Part shown: piece after piece, positions 51,772 to 60,780 of the stretch
Numbering within the stretch: the stretch's first letter is position 1
Layout of the letters: each line of letters opens with the position of its first letter
Assembly: GCF_023221775.1 (NCBI RefSeq)
Contig: NZ_JAKUDS010000005.1
Span: 44,641-108,640 of the forward strand
Length of the DNA: 64,000 bases
Direction of reading: 5' to 3'
Source: Enterococcus cecorum
GTDB lineage: Bacteria; Bacillota; Bacilli; Lactobacillales; Enterococcaceae
Translations under genes and position numbers: made by a program
Notes under the pieces: generated by a model
Seen by the model: only the letters and a program-made list of their open reading frames with translations
Told to the model about the DNA's origin: nothing
Database searches by the model: none

Positions 51772-52911
51772 ATGAAAGCAACACATTTTGGCGCAGGCAA
51801 TATTGGACGAGGATTTATTGGTGAAATTTTAGCAAAAAATGGCTTTAGTATTGAGTTTGTCGATATCAATGAAACAATTATCAATGCTTTAATGTCTAGA
51901 AAAGGCTACACGATCGAACTCGCTGAAGAAAGCAAACGACAAATCCGAGTAGCAAATGTCACTGGTATCAACAATCAAAAAAATCCTGAAGCTGTTGTCG
52001 ACTCTGTAGCAACCTCACAAATTGTAACGACTGCTATTGGTCCAAATATTTTACCGTTTATTGCAGAACTAATCGCTAAAGGCATACAAAAACGTAAAGC
52101 CAATCAAGTGACTGAAAAACTAGATGTGATTGCCTGTGAAAATATGATTGGTGGGAGTCAGTTCTTATTTGAAAAAGTCAAAGCTTATTTAACGCAAGAA
52201 GATTTAGATTATGTGAATCAATATGTAGGCTTTCCTAATGCAGCAGTGGACCGCATTGTACCGATTCAACACCATGAAGATCCTTTATTTGTCAGTGTCG
52301 AACCTTTCAGTGAATGGGTTGTGGATAAAACTCAGATGAAAAATCCTGAGCTTGTATTAAGTGATGTGGAATATGTGGATGATTTAGAGCCATATATCGA
52401 ACGTAAACTATTTTCTGTGAATACTGGGCATGCAAGTGTGGCGTATACCGGTGCGTCTTTAGGTTATCAAACCATTGATGAAGCGATTGCCGATGAAAAA
52501 GTATTGACGACTCTAGAAAATGTCCTAAAAGAAACGGGTAGCTTATTAATAGCAAAATGGCAGTTTGATCCACAAGTCCATCAAGCCTATGCCCAAAAAA
52601 TTGTGGCCCGCTTTAAAAATCCATATATTTCCGATGCAATCACGCGTGTGGCACGTACCCCAATTCGTAAATTAGGCTATGATGAACGCTTTATTCGTCC
52701 AATCCGTGAATTACATGATCGCAATTTAAGTTATCAACAATTACTAACAGTTGTGGGCTTAATCTTTAATTATCGTGATGAAAAGGATGAACAGAGTGTA
52801 GAGTTGCAAAAGATGTTGCAAAACGAATCGCTGGAAGCCGTGGTTCGTAAAGTGACACAATTGACAGATGAAACACTCATTGCTGAAATTGTCGCAGCAG
52901 CAAGTAAATAA
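51772..52911 (+). CDS. mtlD: Mannitol-1-phosphate 5-dehydrogenase
   Basis: 379 residues. Rossmann nucleotide-binding start [20 protein letters not shown]; the family motif [16 protein letters not shown] (around residue 210-226) carries the catalytic Lys and His. It oxidises mannitol-1-phosphate to fructose-6-phosphate with NAD. Start ATG 51772 overlaps the mtlF stop region, with GAGGAGG upstream. Terminator directly follows. Confidence 0.96.
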   Translation: MKATHFGAGNIGRGFIGEILAKNGFSIEFVDINETIINALMSRKGYTIELAEESKRQIRVANVTGINNQKNPEAVVDSVATSQIVTTAIGPNILPFIAELIAKGIQKRKANQVTEKLDVIACENMIGGSQFLFEKVKAYLTQEDLDYVNQYVGFPNAAVDRIVPIQHHEDPLFVSVEPFSEWVVDKTQMKNPELVLSDVEYVDDLEPYIERKLFSVNTGHASVAYTGASLGYQTIDEAIADEKVLTTLENVLKETGSLLIAKWQFDPQVHQAYAQKIVARFKNPYISDAITRVARTPIRKLGYDERFIRPIRELHDRNLSYQQLLTVVGLIFNYRDEKDEQSVELQKMLQNESLEAVVRKVTQLTDETLIAEIVAAASK

Positions 52912-52919
52912 TGTAACGC

Positions 52920-52949
52920 ACCGCTTGAAAGATTTTCAGGCGGTTTTTT
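52920..52949 (+). terminator. mtl operon terminator
   Basis: ACCGCTTGAAA and TTTTCAGGCGGT arms with a 2-base loop end, then TTTTTT. Confidence 0.88.
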
Positions 52950-52950
52950 G

Positions 52951-53266
52951 TCAAATGAAGTTTTGAATAATACTTAAGACATCTGTCCAAATGAGAATGT
53001 CACAGATTTCAACTACTTGTAAATTTCGATGTTGATAGTCGATGGAACGAATTTGATGAGTCACGATTTGTCCAGTGATTTTTCTCGGTGACTTGATATC
53101 AACGTACGTAGGATAAGGTCTAATGGTAGACGTAATGGGGCAGACTGAGCAAAAACCAGTGTATTGATTGAATTCGTTGCGACTAAGTACTAAAGCGGGT
53201 CTTCCTTTTTTATTTAGAGGGATCAAAGTCTAGCAACACGATTTCTCTTTGTTTTGGGTAAGGCAT
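52951..53266 (-). pseudogene. MazF/PemK-type toxin gene, frameshifted
   Basis: Translation begins at ATG 53266 (overlapping the antitoxin stop as TGATG) and reads MPYPKQREIVLLDFDPSK before TAA at about 53211. The rest of the toxin lies in the +1 frame: NKKGRPALVLSRNEF, then CPITSTIRPYP, then TGQIVTHQIRSIDYQHR. Together these are a whole MazF of about 105 residues, broken at the run CTCTAAATAAAAAAGG by a gain of one or loss of two bases. The acidic residue normally before the Gln of (D/E)Q-R/K-S/T is His here, so the toxin may have been weakened already. The frameshift could also be a read error or a programmed slip at the A-run. Confidence 0.75.
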
Positions 53267-53499
53267 CAATACTCATCCCCCTCAGGTTTCATAGTATCCC
53301 ATTCAAGCGATTCATCAGATAAATCTGCGCTAAAACCTGTCCATTGGTCTTTATCTGCAAAAATATCTTCCTGCTTAGGTTTTAAAATATACGTATCCTC
53401 AACTTTGTAAACTCTGTATTCTTCTCCGACTTTAGGAGCGATTTCTTTTGGAAAAATAATCCCGACAGCATGTCCGATTTTTCTAGTGGTAATCTTCAT
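53266..53499 (-). CDS. MazE/AbrB-type antitoxin
   Basis: 77 residues. KITTRKIGHAVGIIFPKEIAPKVGEEY is the AbrB-fold DNA-binding part; the acidic tail (DLSDESLEWDTMKPEGDEY) would bind the toxin. ATG 53499 has GCGAGGT seven bases upstream. Its TGA stop shares a base with the ATG of the toxin gene, the typical layout of a toxin-antitoxin operon. With the toxin broken, it is now the only evidently intact part of the module. Confidence 0.75.
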   Translation of the reverse strand: MKITTRKIGHAVGIIFPKEIAPKVGEEYRVYKVEDTYILKPKQEDIFADKDQWTGFSADLSDESLEWDTMKPEGDEY

Positions 53500-53583
53500 G
53501 TAAAATACCTCGCTTTCTAACATATCATTAAATTGAATTTGACATACGTTGTGATAAAACGCAAATAAAAAGATTTTTGTGCA

Positions 53584-53633
53584 ATTGGTCTAGACAAATG
53601 TGGAGATTGGTGTTAAAATTGGTATGTACCAAT
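53584..53633 (+). promoter_or_regulatory. nagB promoter with two NagR (dre) operators
   Basis: ATTGGTCTAGACAAAT (53584-53599) is one base off the NagR/YvoA consensus ATTGGTCTAGACCAAT. ATTGGTATGTACCAAT (53618-53633) is a perfect inverted repeat of the same family. The promoter -35 TAGACA (53591-53596), 17-base spacer and -10 TAAAAT (53614-53619) lie between and within them, so repressor binding would block it. Confidence 0.75.
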
Positions 53634-53656
53634 AAGAAGAGGAAAGAGTGAGAAAG

Positions 53657-54361
53657 ATGAAAGTAGTAAAAGTAACCAATGCAAATGAAGGTGGCCAAAA
53701 AGCCTTTGAATTATTAAAAGATTGTCTAGCACAAGGAAAGAAAACTTTTGGTCTAGCAACAGGGGGCACACCAGAAACTCTATATCAAGAAATGGTCAAA
53801 AGTGATTTAGACTTTTCGGATTGCGTTTCAGTCAATTTAGATGAATATGTGGGCTTAGGTGGCGAAAATGAGCAAAGTTATCGTTACTATATGAATGATC
53901 ACTTATTTAATCACAAACCTTTTAAAGAAACCTTCGTACCAAATGGATTAGCTGAAGATTTAGTAGCTGAATGTGCGCGCTATGATGAAGTGATTGCGAC
54001 TCACCCAATCGATTTTCAAGTTTTAGGAATTGGTGAAAATGGACATATCGGCTTTAATGAACCAGGCACAAGTTTTGATGTGACAACTCATGTGGTGGAC
54101 TTAACGCCATCAACGATTTCTGCGAACCAACGCTATTTTGCAAGCCGTGAAGAAGTACCAACGCAGGCGCTATCTATGGGGATTAAATCCATTATGCAAA
54201 GTAAGCAAATTGTTCTTTTAGCCTTTGGTGAGAAAAAAGCAGATGCCATCCAAAAAATGGTAGAAGGACCAGTAACACCCGATGTGCCAGCAAGTGTCTT
54301 ACAAAATCATCCAAATGTAACGGTGATTGTGGACCAAGCAGCTGCAAGTAAATTAAATTAA
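53657..54361 (+). CDS. nagB: Glucosamine-6-phosphate deaminase
   Basis: 234 residues. Motifs [22 protein letters not shown] (catalytic Asp) and [18 protein letters not shown] (with the catalytic His) are intact. It converts glucosamine-6-phosphate to fructose-6-phosphate and ammonia. I give ATG 53657; an in-frame GTG at 53648 is closer to AGAGGAAAG, so the first three codons are uncertain. Controlled by the two NagR-type sites just upstream. Confidence 0.95.
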   Translation: MKVVKVTNANEGGQKAFELLKDCLAQGKKTFGLATGGTPETLYQEMVKSDLDFSDCVSVNLDEYVGLGGENEQSYRYYMNDHLFNHKPFKETFVPNGLAEDLVAECARYDEVIATHPIDFQVLGIGENGHIGFNEPGTSFDVTTHVVDLTPSTISANQRYFASREEVPTQALSMGIKSIMQSKQIVLLAFGEKKADAIQKMVEGPVTPDVPASVLQNHPNVTVIVDQAAASKLN

Positions 54362-54372
54362 AAAAATGATTG

Positions 54373-54413
54373 AAGCCGAAAAAGTGGAGTTCTTTCCATT
54401 TTTCGGCTTTTTT
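54373..54413 (+). terminator. nagB terminator
   Basis: AAGCCGAAAAAGTGGA and TCCATTTTTCGGCTTTTTT arms; strong. Confidence 0.9.
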
Positions 54414-54536
54414 GATTTAATCTCATCATTGAATGAATAATACGGATTTACTTTATCTTACCCTTGTTTTTTTATAATCGAAAATGTTAAAATGAGGTGA
54501 AACGTTTTCTATATATTAAAAAAGGGGATGAAAAAA

Positions 54537-55025
54537 ATGAATTATCCGTTATTAGCGCATAAAATGCCGGAAAGAATTAAAAAAGTGTGGCTATGGACCT
54601 GGTTAGTAGAAACAGTCATAGCACTTTTGCTAGGTGGCGTTGCATTTTTAATCTATCATTTTATTTGGCATAATCAATGGTTATTTTATGGTTTGTTGGT
54701 TTATTTATCAGTGGTTATCGTGAAAGCAATAGTTGATTTGGCTTTGATTCCTTATCGCTACACTTTTCATCGTTATGAATTGGCTAGTGAAGATTTGGCC
54801 TTTCAGGAAGGGTTTATTTTCCGTTCGACGACTTATGTGCCTTTAAATCGTATCCAACATATTGAAACGGAGCAAGGTCCCTTCTTGCGCCATGAAAATT
54901 TGATGGAATTGGTGATTCATACTGCAGCGACGAAGCATAGAATTTTAGGTTTGGATGTTAAGGAGGCCCAACAACTTCGCGCGCAAATTATTGAAATGGT
55001 AAGGCAGGCGAAAGAAGATGTCTAA
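54537..55025 (+). CDS. PH-domain membrane protein (YdbS-like)
   Basis: 162 residues. Two hydrophobic helices (VVETVIALLLGGVAFLIYHF and LFYGLLVYLSVVIVKAIVDLAL region) precede a bacterial PH (bPH2/YdbS) domain: YELASEDLAFQEGFIFRSTTYVPLNRIQHIETEQGPFLR. ATG 54537 is nine bases after AAGGGG; ATG 54528 directly abuts that site. It overlaps its YdbT-like partner by eight bases. The pair is common in Firmicutes; in B. subtilis ydbST are linked to resistance to certain peptide antibiotics. Confidence 0.8.
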   Translation: MNYPLLAHKMPERIKKVWLWTWLVETVIALLLGGVAFLIYHFIWHNQWLFYGLLVYLSVVIVKAIVDLALIPYRYTFHRYELASEDLAFQEGFIFRSTTYVPLNRIQHIETEQGPFLRHENLMELVIHTAATKHRILGLDVKEAQQLRAQIIEMVRQAKEDV

Positions 55026-56475
55026 GAAAAATCATTATTCGAAACTGTATTTACTTTTTGCCCCCCTTCGTTCTTTAGTCAAATTGATTTGGCAAATTTT
55101 TATCCTGTTTGCCTTAAGTAGTTTTTTTGGTAAAGATCGTGATTACTTATCTAAACCTCATTTTTGGTTGTATATCCTTTTAGCTTCGTTGGGGATTTTT
55201 CTTTTAGTTGTGGGGTATCATGTGGCTTGTTATTTGACGCAAACTTACGAATTGACCGAGGATGCTTTGATTTTTCGCAAAGGGATTTTCGTCAAGCAAG
55301 AAATCATTGTCCCTTATGAACGAATGCAAACAATCAAGAAAAATCAATGGTTTTATATGGTGCCGTTTGGATTGGTTCGTCTGATGGTTGAGACCGCTGC
55401 ACACTCCGGAAAAGAAGCAGAGGTTGATTTGCCGTTGGTGCCGTTTGCGTTATATGATGAATTAGAAGCAAGACGTCGTAATGAAACGCAGATAATATCG
55501 AAAGAAAAAACGCGTCAAGCAGACTTTTCCTTGTCTTCTAAGGATTTATTGACATTTGCTTTGACCGAGTTGTCCTTGTTAGCACCGGTTGTCTTAATGT
55601 TTGGGGTTTTGCAAGTGATACCGGATAGCGTACAAGATAAACTTTTGGGGCAATTTAGTCAGCTAGTTATCGTAGTTGCTGTGGCGCTATTTTGTGTTGC
55701 TTACTTGTTAACTGCTATTTTTATGGTTTTAAAAACAGTGATTAAATATGCCAATTTCCAAATCTTTCAGGAAAGTACTGGAGCTTTGCGGATTGAATAT
55801 GGTTTGCTTGAACAAAAGTCGCAAGTGATTCCAATGAGCAAAATTCAAGGTGTGCGTATCAAACAAAATATCTTCCGCCTATTTTTAGGATTGGTAAGTG
55901 TGGATTTGCTGATTGCAGGTGGTCAAGAAAAACAAGAAGGAGAACAGCAATCTTTAACCGATCATCCGGTATTTATTCCAGTAACGAAGGCTAGTGAAGT
56001 GGAGGCCTATTTGACGCGCTTTTTACCAGATTTTGATTTTCAGGTGAGTTTAAAAGAGATGCAGCAATTACGATTATGGTATTTTAGTCGCTTTAAATTC
56101 TTAATTATCGTGCTTCCGATTGTTGCGTATTTCGTCTTTCATTTTGCGATTTGGCAGTTAGCTTTAGCGATTGCCTTGTTAGCCACACTTTCATTAGGGT
56201 ATGCTTATTATCAAAGTAAATCCCAAGCTTACGGGATGAATGAACGCTTTATTGTTTTTCGCGATGTTCGTTTGTTGGAGCGTGTCCAAACGATTTTGCC
56301 ACGAAAAAATATTCAAAGCTTAGAAATGCGGACCTCACGTTGGCTTTATCCTAAACAATTAGGACATTGTAAGTTGAACGTGAAGGCTGGCGATGATGAT
56401 TTTCATACGGAATTAAATTATTTACCACTTGCTGATATTGAACAGATGATACAGTTTTATCGGAAAAATTCTTAG
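55018..56475 (+). CDS. PH-domain membrane protein (YdbT-like)
   Basis: 485 residues. Three bPH2 repeats are visible: YELTEDALIFRKGIFVKQEIIVPYERMQTIKK, the GALRIEYGLLEQKSQVIPMSKIQGVRIKQN repeat, and YGMNERFIVFRDVRLLERVQTILPRKNIQSLEM. Pairs of membrane helices separate them. It is the usual partner of the YdbS-like protein upstream, with which it shares an 8-base overlap. Role at the membrane is not defined. Confidence 0.8.
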   Translation: MSKKNHYSKLYLLFAPLRSLVKLIWQIFILFALSSFFGKDRDYLSKPHFWLYILLASLGIFLLVVGYHVACYLTQTYELTEDALIFRKGIFVKQEIIVPYERMQTIKKNQWFYMVPFGLVRLMVETAAHSGKEAEVDLPLVPFALYDELEARRRNETQIISKEKTRQADFSLSSKDLLTFALTELSLLAPVVLMFGVLQVIPDSVQDKLLGQFSQLVIVVAVALFCVAYLLTAIFMVLKTVIKYANFQIFQESTGALRIEYGLLEQKSQVIPMSKIQGVRIKQNIFRLFLGLVSVDLLIAGGQEKQEGEQQSLTDHPVFIPVTKASEVEAYLTRFLPDFDFQVSLKEMQQLRLWYFSRFKFLIIVLPIVAYFVFHFAIWQLALAIALLATLSLGYAYYQSKSQAYGMNERFIVFRDVRLLERVQTILPRKNIQSLEMRTSRWLYPKQLGHCKLNVKAGDDDFHTELNYLPLADIEQMIQFYRKNS

Positions 56476-56488
56476 CGTGGGTGATTAC

Positions 56489-57184
56489 ATGGATGAATTA
56501 GAAAAATTGTGGCAACAGTATCGTACGGAAATGATGTTTAATGTGGGTGTGCTACCGGAAAGTTTAAAGCAACAGGGGACCGTTTTGACTTTTGCACCTA
56601 AATCAACGGTGTGTTTGCGAGGCAGTTTTCCAGAATATATTTACTTTGTATTATCAGGAGAAGCGGTAGGGCTAAGAGAGTATATCAATGGGCAAGAGTA
56701 CAGTTATTTCCAGTTAAATGCCGAAAATGGTGTCGTAGGGTTATTAGAGGTTTTGGCACATAAAAAGCATCATATTGCCACGGTGGTTGCAAAGAGCGAA
56801 TTGAAAGTTTTACGCTTGCCATCTAGTACGGTGTACCGAAGTTTACAAAATGATTTGCCGCTTTTACGTAAGTGTTTAGCGTGGTTGGCTCAAGATTTTT
56901 ATGCACGTTCTGGCAATGATGGACTCTTTTATTATTCCAAAGCAATTGATCGGGTGCGATTCTTTTTAGCTAGCTTCTACGAAAAGCATCATCGTGGAAA
57001 AGAACAACTAATGATTCCGGTATCTTATCAAGAAATCGCTAAACAATTAGGACTGAGCGAACGTACAGTCGGCCGCAGTATTCAAACACTAAAACTAGGA
57101 AAAGAAATTACAGTCGAGAAGAAGAAAATTTATTTATCTAACTCCCAATATATGCAGCTCTTAACCAAAATTGAGATTGAATAA
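56489..57184 (+). CDS. Crp/Fnr-family transcriptional regulator
   Basis: 231 residues. A cyclic-nucleotide-binding-type beta-roll (FAPKSTVCLRGSFPEYIYFVLSGEAVGLREY...) is followed by a C-terminal HTH (SYQEIAKQLGLSERTVGRSIQTLK). The Arg and Glu residues that bind cAMP in Crp are not evident, and there is no Cys cluster for iron-sulphur. So the effector is unknown. ATG 56489 is a reasonable start; an in-frame GTG at 56477 would overlap the previous stop. It follows the YdbT-like gene by 13 bases, probably one operon. Confidence 0.8.
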   Translation: MDELEKLWQQYRTEMMFNVGVLPESLKQQGTVLTFAPKSTVCLRGSFPEYIYFVLSGEAVGLREYINGQEYSYFQLNAENGVVGLLEVLAHKKHHIATVVAKSELKVLRLPSSTVYRSLQNDLPLLRKCLAWLAQDFYARSGNDGLFYYSKAIDRVRFFLASFYEKHHRGKEQLMIPVSYQEIAKQLGLSERTVGRSIQTLKLGKEITVEKKKIYLSNSQYMQLLTKIEIE

Positions 57185-57191
57185 TAAACAC

Positions 57192-57239
57192 AAAACGAGT
57201 AGCTACCTGCATTTTTATCGAGTAGCTGCTCGTTTTTTA
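57192..57239. terminator. Terminator between the Crp-family and DUF5648-type genes
   Basis: AAAACGAGTAGCTA and AGTAGCTGCTCGTTTTTT arms; likely usable on both strands. Confidence 0.8.
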
Positions 57240-57245
57240 TAGATG

Positions 57246-58055
57246 TTATTCTAGCGAGATAAATGGGAAGGCGACTCCTTCATCTTGCCACCCTAATCGT
57301 AAAAGTTGTTCTTTTTCAGTAAGCGAAGTGGTGAAAAAATGAGTTCCGACTTTTTTTCTTGGATGATATAATCGCATAACACCACTATCCCCATGTGTAT
57401 AAAAGGCGGTCCCTTCATTTTGCCAACCTATTTGTAACAGATGAATCCCTTCGGTAAAATTTAGTGTAAAGTGGTGGTCCCCAGTATTGGGATTATAATA
57501 CCGTTGCACTGGCAGACCATCATAATCAGCTTGCCATGCGATTCCTTCATCTTGCCATCCTAGGCTGCAGAGATATTTTCTTTCTGAGTTGTTGATGGTA
57601 TAGAAATGTTCGCCAGAGTTGGGGTTGTAGACACGATAAACATCAATGGTCGGCTCTAAAACCGTGACCGACATAGTGGTTAGTTACTCGGTTGCAGTAA
57701 AATTTTTGATGCCAAGTCTTTGTTTTTCTTGTTCGAATTTTTCACTCGTACTGATAAAAAAATGAATAGTGGTCGTACCTGGTTTGAGCGCTTGCCAATT
57801 TCCTTTTTCATCAAATGTTAGGATAGAAGAATCGTCGACTTTGAAGTAAAAGGAATAGATACTATCTTTAAATGGTGAATCACTAGGGCGGCGAATTTGT
57901 CCTTTTTGTCCGACAATGAACGGGGCGGAAAAACTACTAGCTTCATAGCTTCCAGGGTGTAAAGTGTAAGTTTCATCCGCAAGTATTGTTTGATATGAAC
58001 TGATGAGCAAAAAGCTAAAAATAAGAGAACAAAAAACAACGGATCTTTTAAACAT
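57246..58055 (-). pseudogene. Secreted DUF5648-repeat protein, split by one in-frame stop
   Basis: Two frames lie in the same reading frame, separated by a single TAA at 57684-57686. The first (58055 to 57684, 123 residues; ATG 58055 after AGGAGGG) has a signal peptide ending near ILADE and a bacterial Ig-like (Big2-type) start (STLTFDEKGNWQALKPGTTTI-like). The second (57246-57683) continues LTTMSVTVLEPTIDVYRVYN and then has three aromatic-rich repeats, SGEHFYTINNSERKYLCSLGW, TGDHHFTLNFTEG..., and GTHFFTTSLTEKEQ, typical of DUF5648. Restoring the stop to Gln (CAA) gives one continuous secreted protein of about 269 residues. An independent start at 57674 for the repeat part has no ribosome binding site. 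Confidence 0.7.
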
Positions 58056-58306
58056 AGTATCCCTCCTTGATTTGATTTGAACATAATTGAAAGTCATAAA
58101 CAGCCTCTTTTTCATAACTGATTTTAAATGTTTTTCTTTTTTTGTCAAACGTTTTCATTGTTTTCTATTTGAGATTCAAGCACTGTATTTGACTAGCGAA
58201 GTATCCTAGCATTAATTTTTGATGAAAAAAGTATTTTTCTCTATTCAAAGCCGAATGATTCTGCTATAATCGCTAGCAATATACATTTTTGTAAAGGATG
58301 GTAAGG

Positions 58307-59320
58307 ATGAACAAAGAATTATTGCAACAGGTTCCTAAAGTAGAGTTACACTGTCATTTAGATGGTTCGATTTCAATGGCATGTCTAGAAAAAATGGCAC
58401 AAAAGGATGGCTATCCAATTGAGAATTTGGCTAAAGTTCGTGCGCCTAAAAAATGCCAGAATTTGCAGGCTTATCTAGACAGTTTTGATGCGGTGTTACC
58501 ATTACTGCAAAGTGAGGAAAACTTAACGATGGCTGCTTATGATTTAGTGGAACAAGTAAGTCTAGAGAATGTTCGTTACTTAGAAATTCGTTTCGCACCA
58601 CTTTTACATACGCATCAAGGCTTAAGTGTGTCTCAAATTATTGATGCTGTATGTCTAGGTATCGAGCAAGGCATGCAAGATTATGACGTGGAAGTGAATT
58701 TAATTATCTCAGCCATGCGTCATCATAGCAATGAACGTAATCTTGATCTTGTAGAGAGAGTCAGTATGATGCAACAAGCACGTGTGGTTGGCTTTGATTA
58801 TGCTGGCGATGAGCGTGATGATTTAGGTGAGCGTGGGAAAGTCGTTTCATTAGCAAGAAAAAATCAATTTCAAATTACCTTACATGCCGGCGAATGTGGT
58901 TGTGCGCACCATGTGGCTGAAGCGATTCATCTTGGAGCTACCCGGATTGGGCATGGGGTAGCGATAAAAGATGATCCAAAAGCTTTGGAGTTATGTGTTC
59001 AAAATGGTACTCTATTAGAAATTTGTCCAACGAGTAATCTTCAAACCAATGCCGTAGATAAAATAGAAAACTATCCTTACCCGTTATTTGTTGAGAAAAA
59101 AGTGAAGTTTTGCGTGAATACCGATAATCGCACGGTTTCAAATACAAGTTTAACGAATGAATATGCTTTGTTGCAGAAACATTTTGATTTTGATTTGTCT
59201 ATGATGAAAAAAACAAATATTGATGCGATTCAGGCGAGTTTTGCTACTCCAATCACAAAAGAAAAAATCCAGCGTGAATTAGAGGAAGAATATCAGAAAT
59301 GGATGCAAGAAAATGATTAA
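58307..59320 (+). CDS. add: Adenosine deaminase
   Basis: 337 residues. Zinc ligands VELHCHLDGS near the N-terminus (His 15 and 17), the catalytic HAGECG (Glu), GHGVAI, and NTDNR instead of the more usual NTDDP-type stretch. It deaminates adenosine or deoxyadenosine to inosine. I chose ATG 58307 (eight bases after AAAGGA); ATG 58298 overlaps that site. An extended -10 (TGCTATAAT, 58262-58270) lies just upstream. Confidence 0.93.
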   Translation: MNKELLQQVPKVELHCHLDGSISMACLEKMAQKDGYPIENLAKVRAPKKCQNLQAYLDSFDAVLPLLQSEENLTMAAYDLVEQVSLENVRYLEIRFAPLLHTHQGLSVSQIIDAVCLGIEQGMQDYDVEVNLIISAMRHHSNERNLDLVERVSMMQQARVVGFDYAGDERDDLGERGKVVSLARKNQFQITLHAGECGCAHHVAEAIHLGATRIGHGVAIKDDPKALELCVQNGTLLEICPTSNLQTNAVDKIENYPYPLFVEKKVKFCVNTDNRTVSNTSLTNEYALLQKHFDFDLSMMKKTNIDAIQASFATPITKEKIQRELEEEYQKWMQEND

Positions 59321-59421
59321 ATAGCGAATGTAATCCTTTTCAATCAGGACAATTGACCTTTTCTAACAAATTAAAGTTGAATATACTATAATTGAAAGAT
59401 GTCGGAAAGGAGCAAGACCTG

Positions 59422-60057
59422 ATGTTGAAAAATATTCAAGTTTCCCAGTTAGTAAAGATTATTGTGGGAACGTTATTAGTTGCTTTAGGAATTACGTTGA
59501 TGATTACGAGTCAATTAGGTGTTGATACTTTAAGTGTTGCCCTTTTTGGTGTGATGAATTTTATTCCCTGGAAATTTGGTTATCTAACTTTATCTTTTAA
59601 TTTAATTATTTTAGCTTTTGCTGTATTTTTTGACCGTCAACAAGTTGGCCTAGGTAGTTTTGCGAATGCCTTTGGGGTGGGCCTCACTGTGAATGCCTTA
59701 ACACCCATTTTAACAGCCAATGAATTTTTAACTAGTCATACGTATTTAACGATGATCTTAGGAATTGTCGTTTATGGATTAGGTGTAGGAATTTATGTTG
59801 CTGGTAATCTAGGCTCAGCGGCTGTCGAGTGTTTAACAATGATGGTTGTGAAAGCGACGAAATTTCCTTTACGTTATGTACGGATTAGTTTAGATGCTTT
59901 GATGGTGGTTATCGGTTTGCTATTAGGTAGCCAAAGTTTTGGTATCGGCACCATTATTTGTGTGATTACCACCGGTCTAATTATGGAGCGAGTGTTAGTC
60001 TTTTTTGAGAGATTAGAACAAAAAGCCCAACGCAATCTTATTTCTCAAACAAAATAA
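59422..60057 (+). CDS. YczE/YitT-family membrane protein
   Basis: 211 residues, about five to six membrane helices. The GTLLVALGITLMITSQLGVDTLSVALFGVM segment is the family pattern, also seen in the protein encoded at 22129. ATG 59422 follows AAAGGAG by nine bases. It is next to add, 101 bases downstream, with a shared direction. Function undefined. Confidence 0.75.
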   Translation: MLKNIQVSQLVKIIVGTLLVALGITLMITSQLGVDTLSVALFGVMNFIPWKFGYLTLSFNLIILAFAVFFDRQQVGLGSFANAFGVGLTVNALTPILTANEFLTSHTYLTMILGIVVYGLGVGIYVAGNLGSAAVECLTMMVVKATKFPLRYVRISLDALMVVIGLLLGSQSFGIGTIICVITTGLIMERVLVFFERLEQKAQRNLISQTK

Positions 60058-60071
60058 TAGATAAGTCAAAG

Positions 60072-60114
60072 AAGTCTTGACAGTTTTCAATTTTGATTGC
60101 TGTCAAGACTTTTG
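60072..60114 (+). terminator. Terminator after the YczE-type gene
   Basis: AAGTCTTGACAG and CTGTCAAGACTT arms, then TTTT. Confidence 0.85.
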
Positions 60115-60132
60115 GTGTATATAGGAAAATAC

Positions 60133-60166
60133 AAAAAATCTAGCCCACAAAAACGAGCTAGATTTA
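60133..60166 (-). terminator. Terminator of the TetR-family gene
   Basis: Minus strand AAATCTAGCTC and GGGCTAGATTTTTTG arms; T-tract at 60133-60138. Confidence 0.8.
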
Positions 60167-60179
60167 TGTAACAATCATA

Positions 60180-60767
60180 TTAAGCTTTGTTGATGTGACC
60201 AGTGACATCAAATTTGAACTTCTTACCTTCTGAAATATCTTCAATTAACTGTTGCACTAATTCAATTAATTCTTCGCGTGTTAATGAAATGATACCTGCA
60301 AGTAACATGGTAACTAGACCATTAACGACAATCCATGCTTCTAAATGTAATAAATTAAAATCTTCTTTTGGTAATTTACCGAAACGACGACTTTCTTTAG
60401 ATAGTTCTTTGTAAAACTCTACAGAATATTCATACATAATTGGTCCGCCGCCCTTAGGATCAACGAATAAAGCCTTGAATAATTTTGGCTTTTTCATAGC
60501 AAATTCAACGTAGTGAACTGGTGCATCAACGATTAAATCGCCAGTGATAGGTTGACTCATAAATTTACGTGTTAAGTCTGTTTGAATTTTATGTAACAGT
60601 GTACGTTTTAAGTCTTCCATGTTCTTAAACTCAAGATAGATTGGTTGAGTAGAAATCCCCATCTTCTTAGCTACGTTACGGGCAGTAAACTTTTCAAAAC
60701 CACTTTCTAAAACAACTTCATGTGCCGCTTTTAATATCTGATCTTTTGTATAAACTTTACGACGCAT
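60180..60767 (-). CDS. TetR/AcrR-family transcriptional regulator
   Basis: 195 residues. N-terminal HTH: YTKDQILKAAHEVVLESGFEKFTARNVAKKMGISTQPIYLEFKNMEDL. The C-terminal ligand domain has KPKLFKALFVDPKGGGP and four helices. ATG 60767 follows GAGGGGTG by six to seven bases; an upstream GTG overlaps that site. It is divergent from the adhesin gene but about 880 bases away, so control of the adhesin is only a guess. Confidence 0.85.
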   Translation of the reverse strand: MRRKVYTKDQILKAAHEVVLESGFEKFTARNVAKKMGISTQPIYLEFKNMEDLKRTLLHKIQTDLTRKFMSQPITGDLIVDAPVHYVEFAMKKPKLFKALFVDPKGGGPIMYEYSVEFYKELSKESRRFGKLPKEDFNLLHLEAWIVVNGLVTMLLAGIISLTREELIELVQQLIEDISEGKKFKFDVTGHINKA

Positions 60768-60780
60768 AACATTCACCCCT

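Noticed and set aside
54494..54512. GTGAAACGTTTTCTAT as a cre site before the YdbS-like gene
   Set aside because: The half-sites are one base too close together for the cre consensus.
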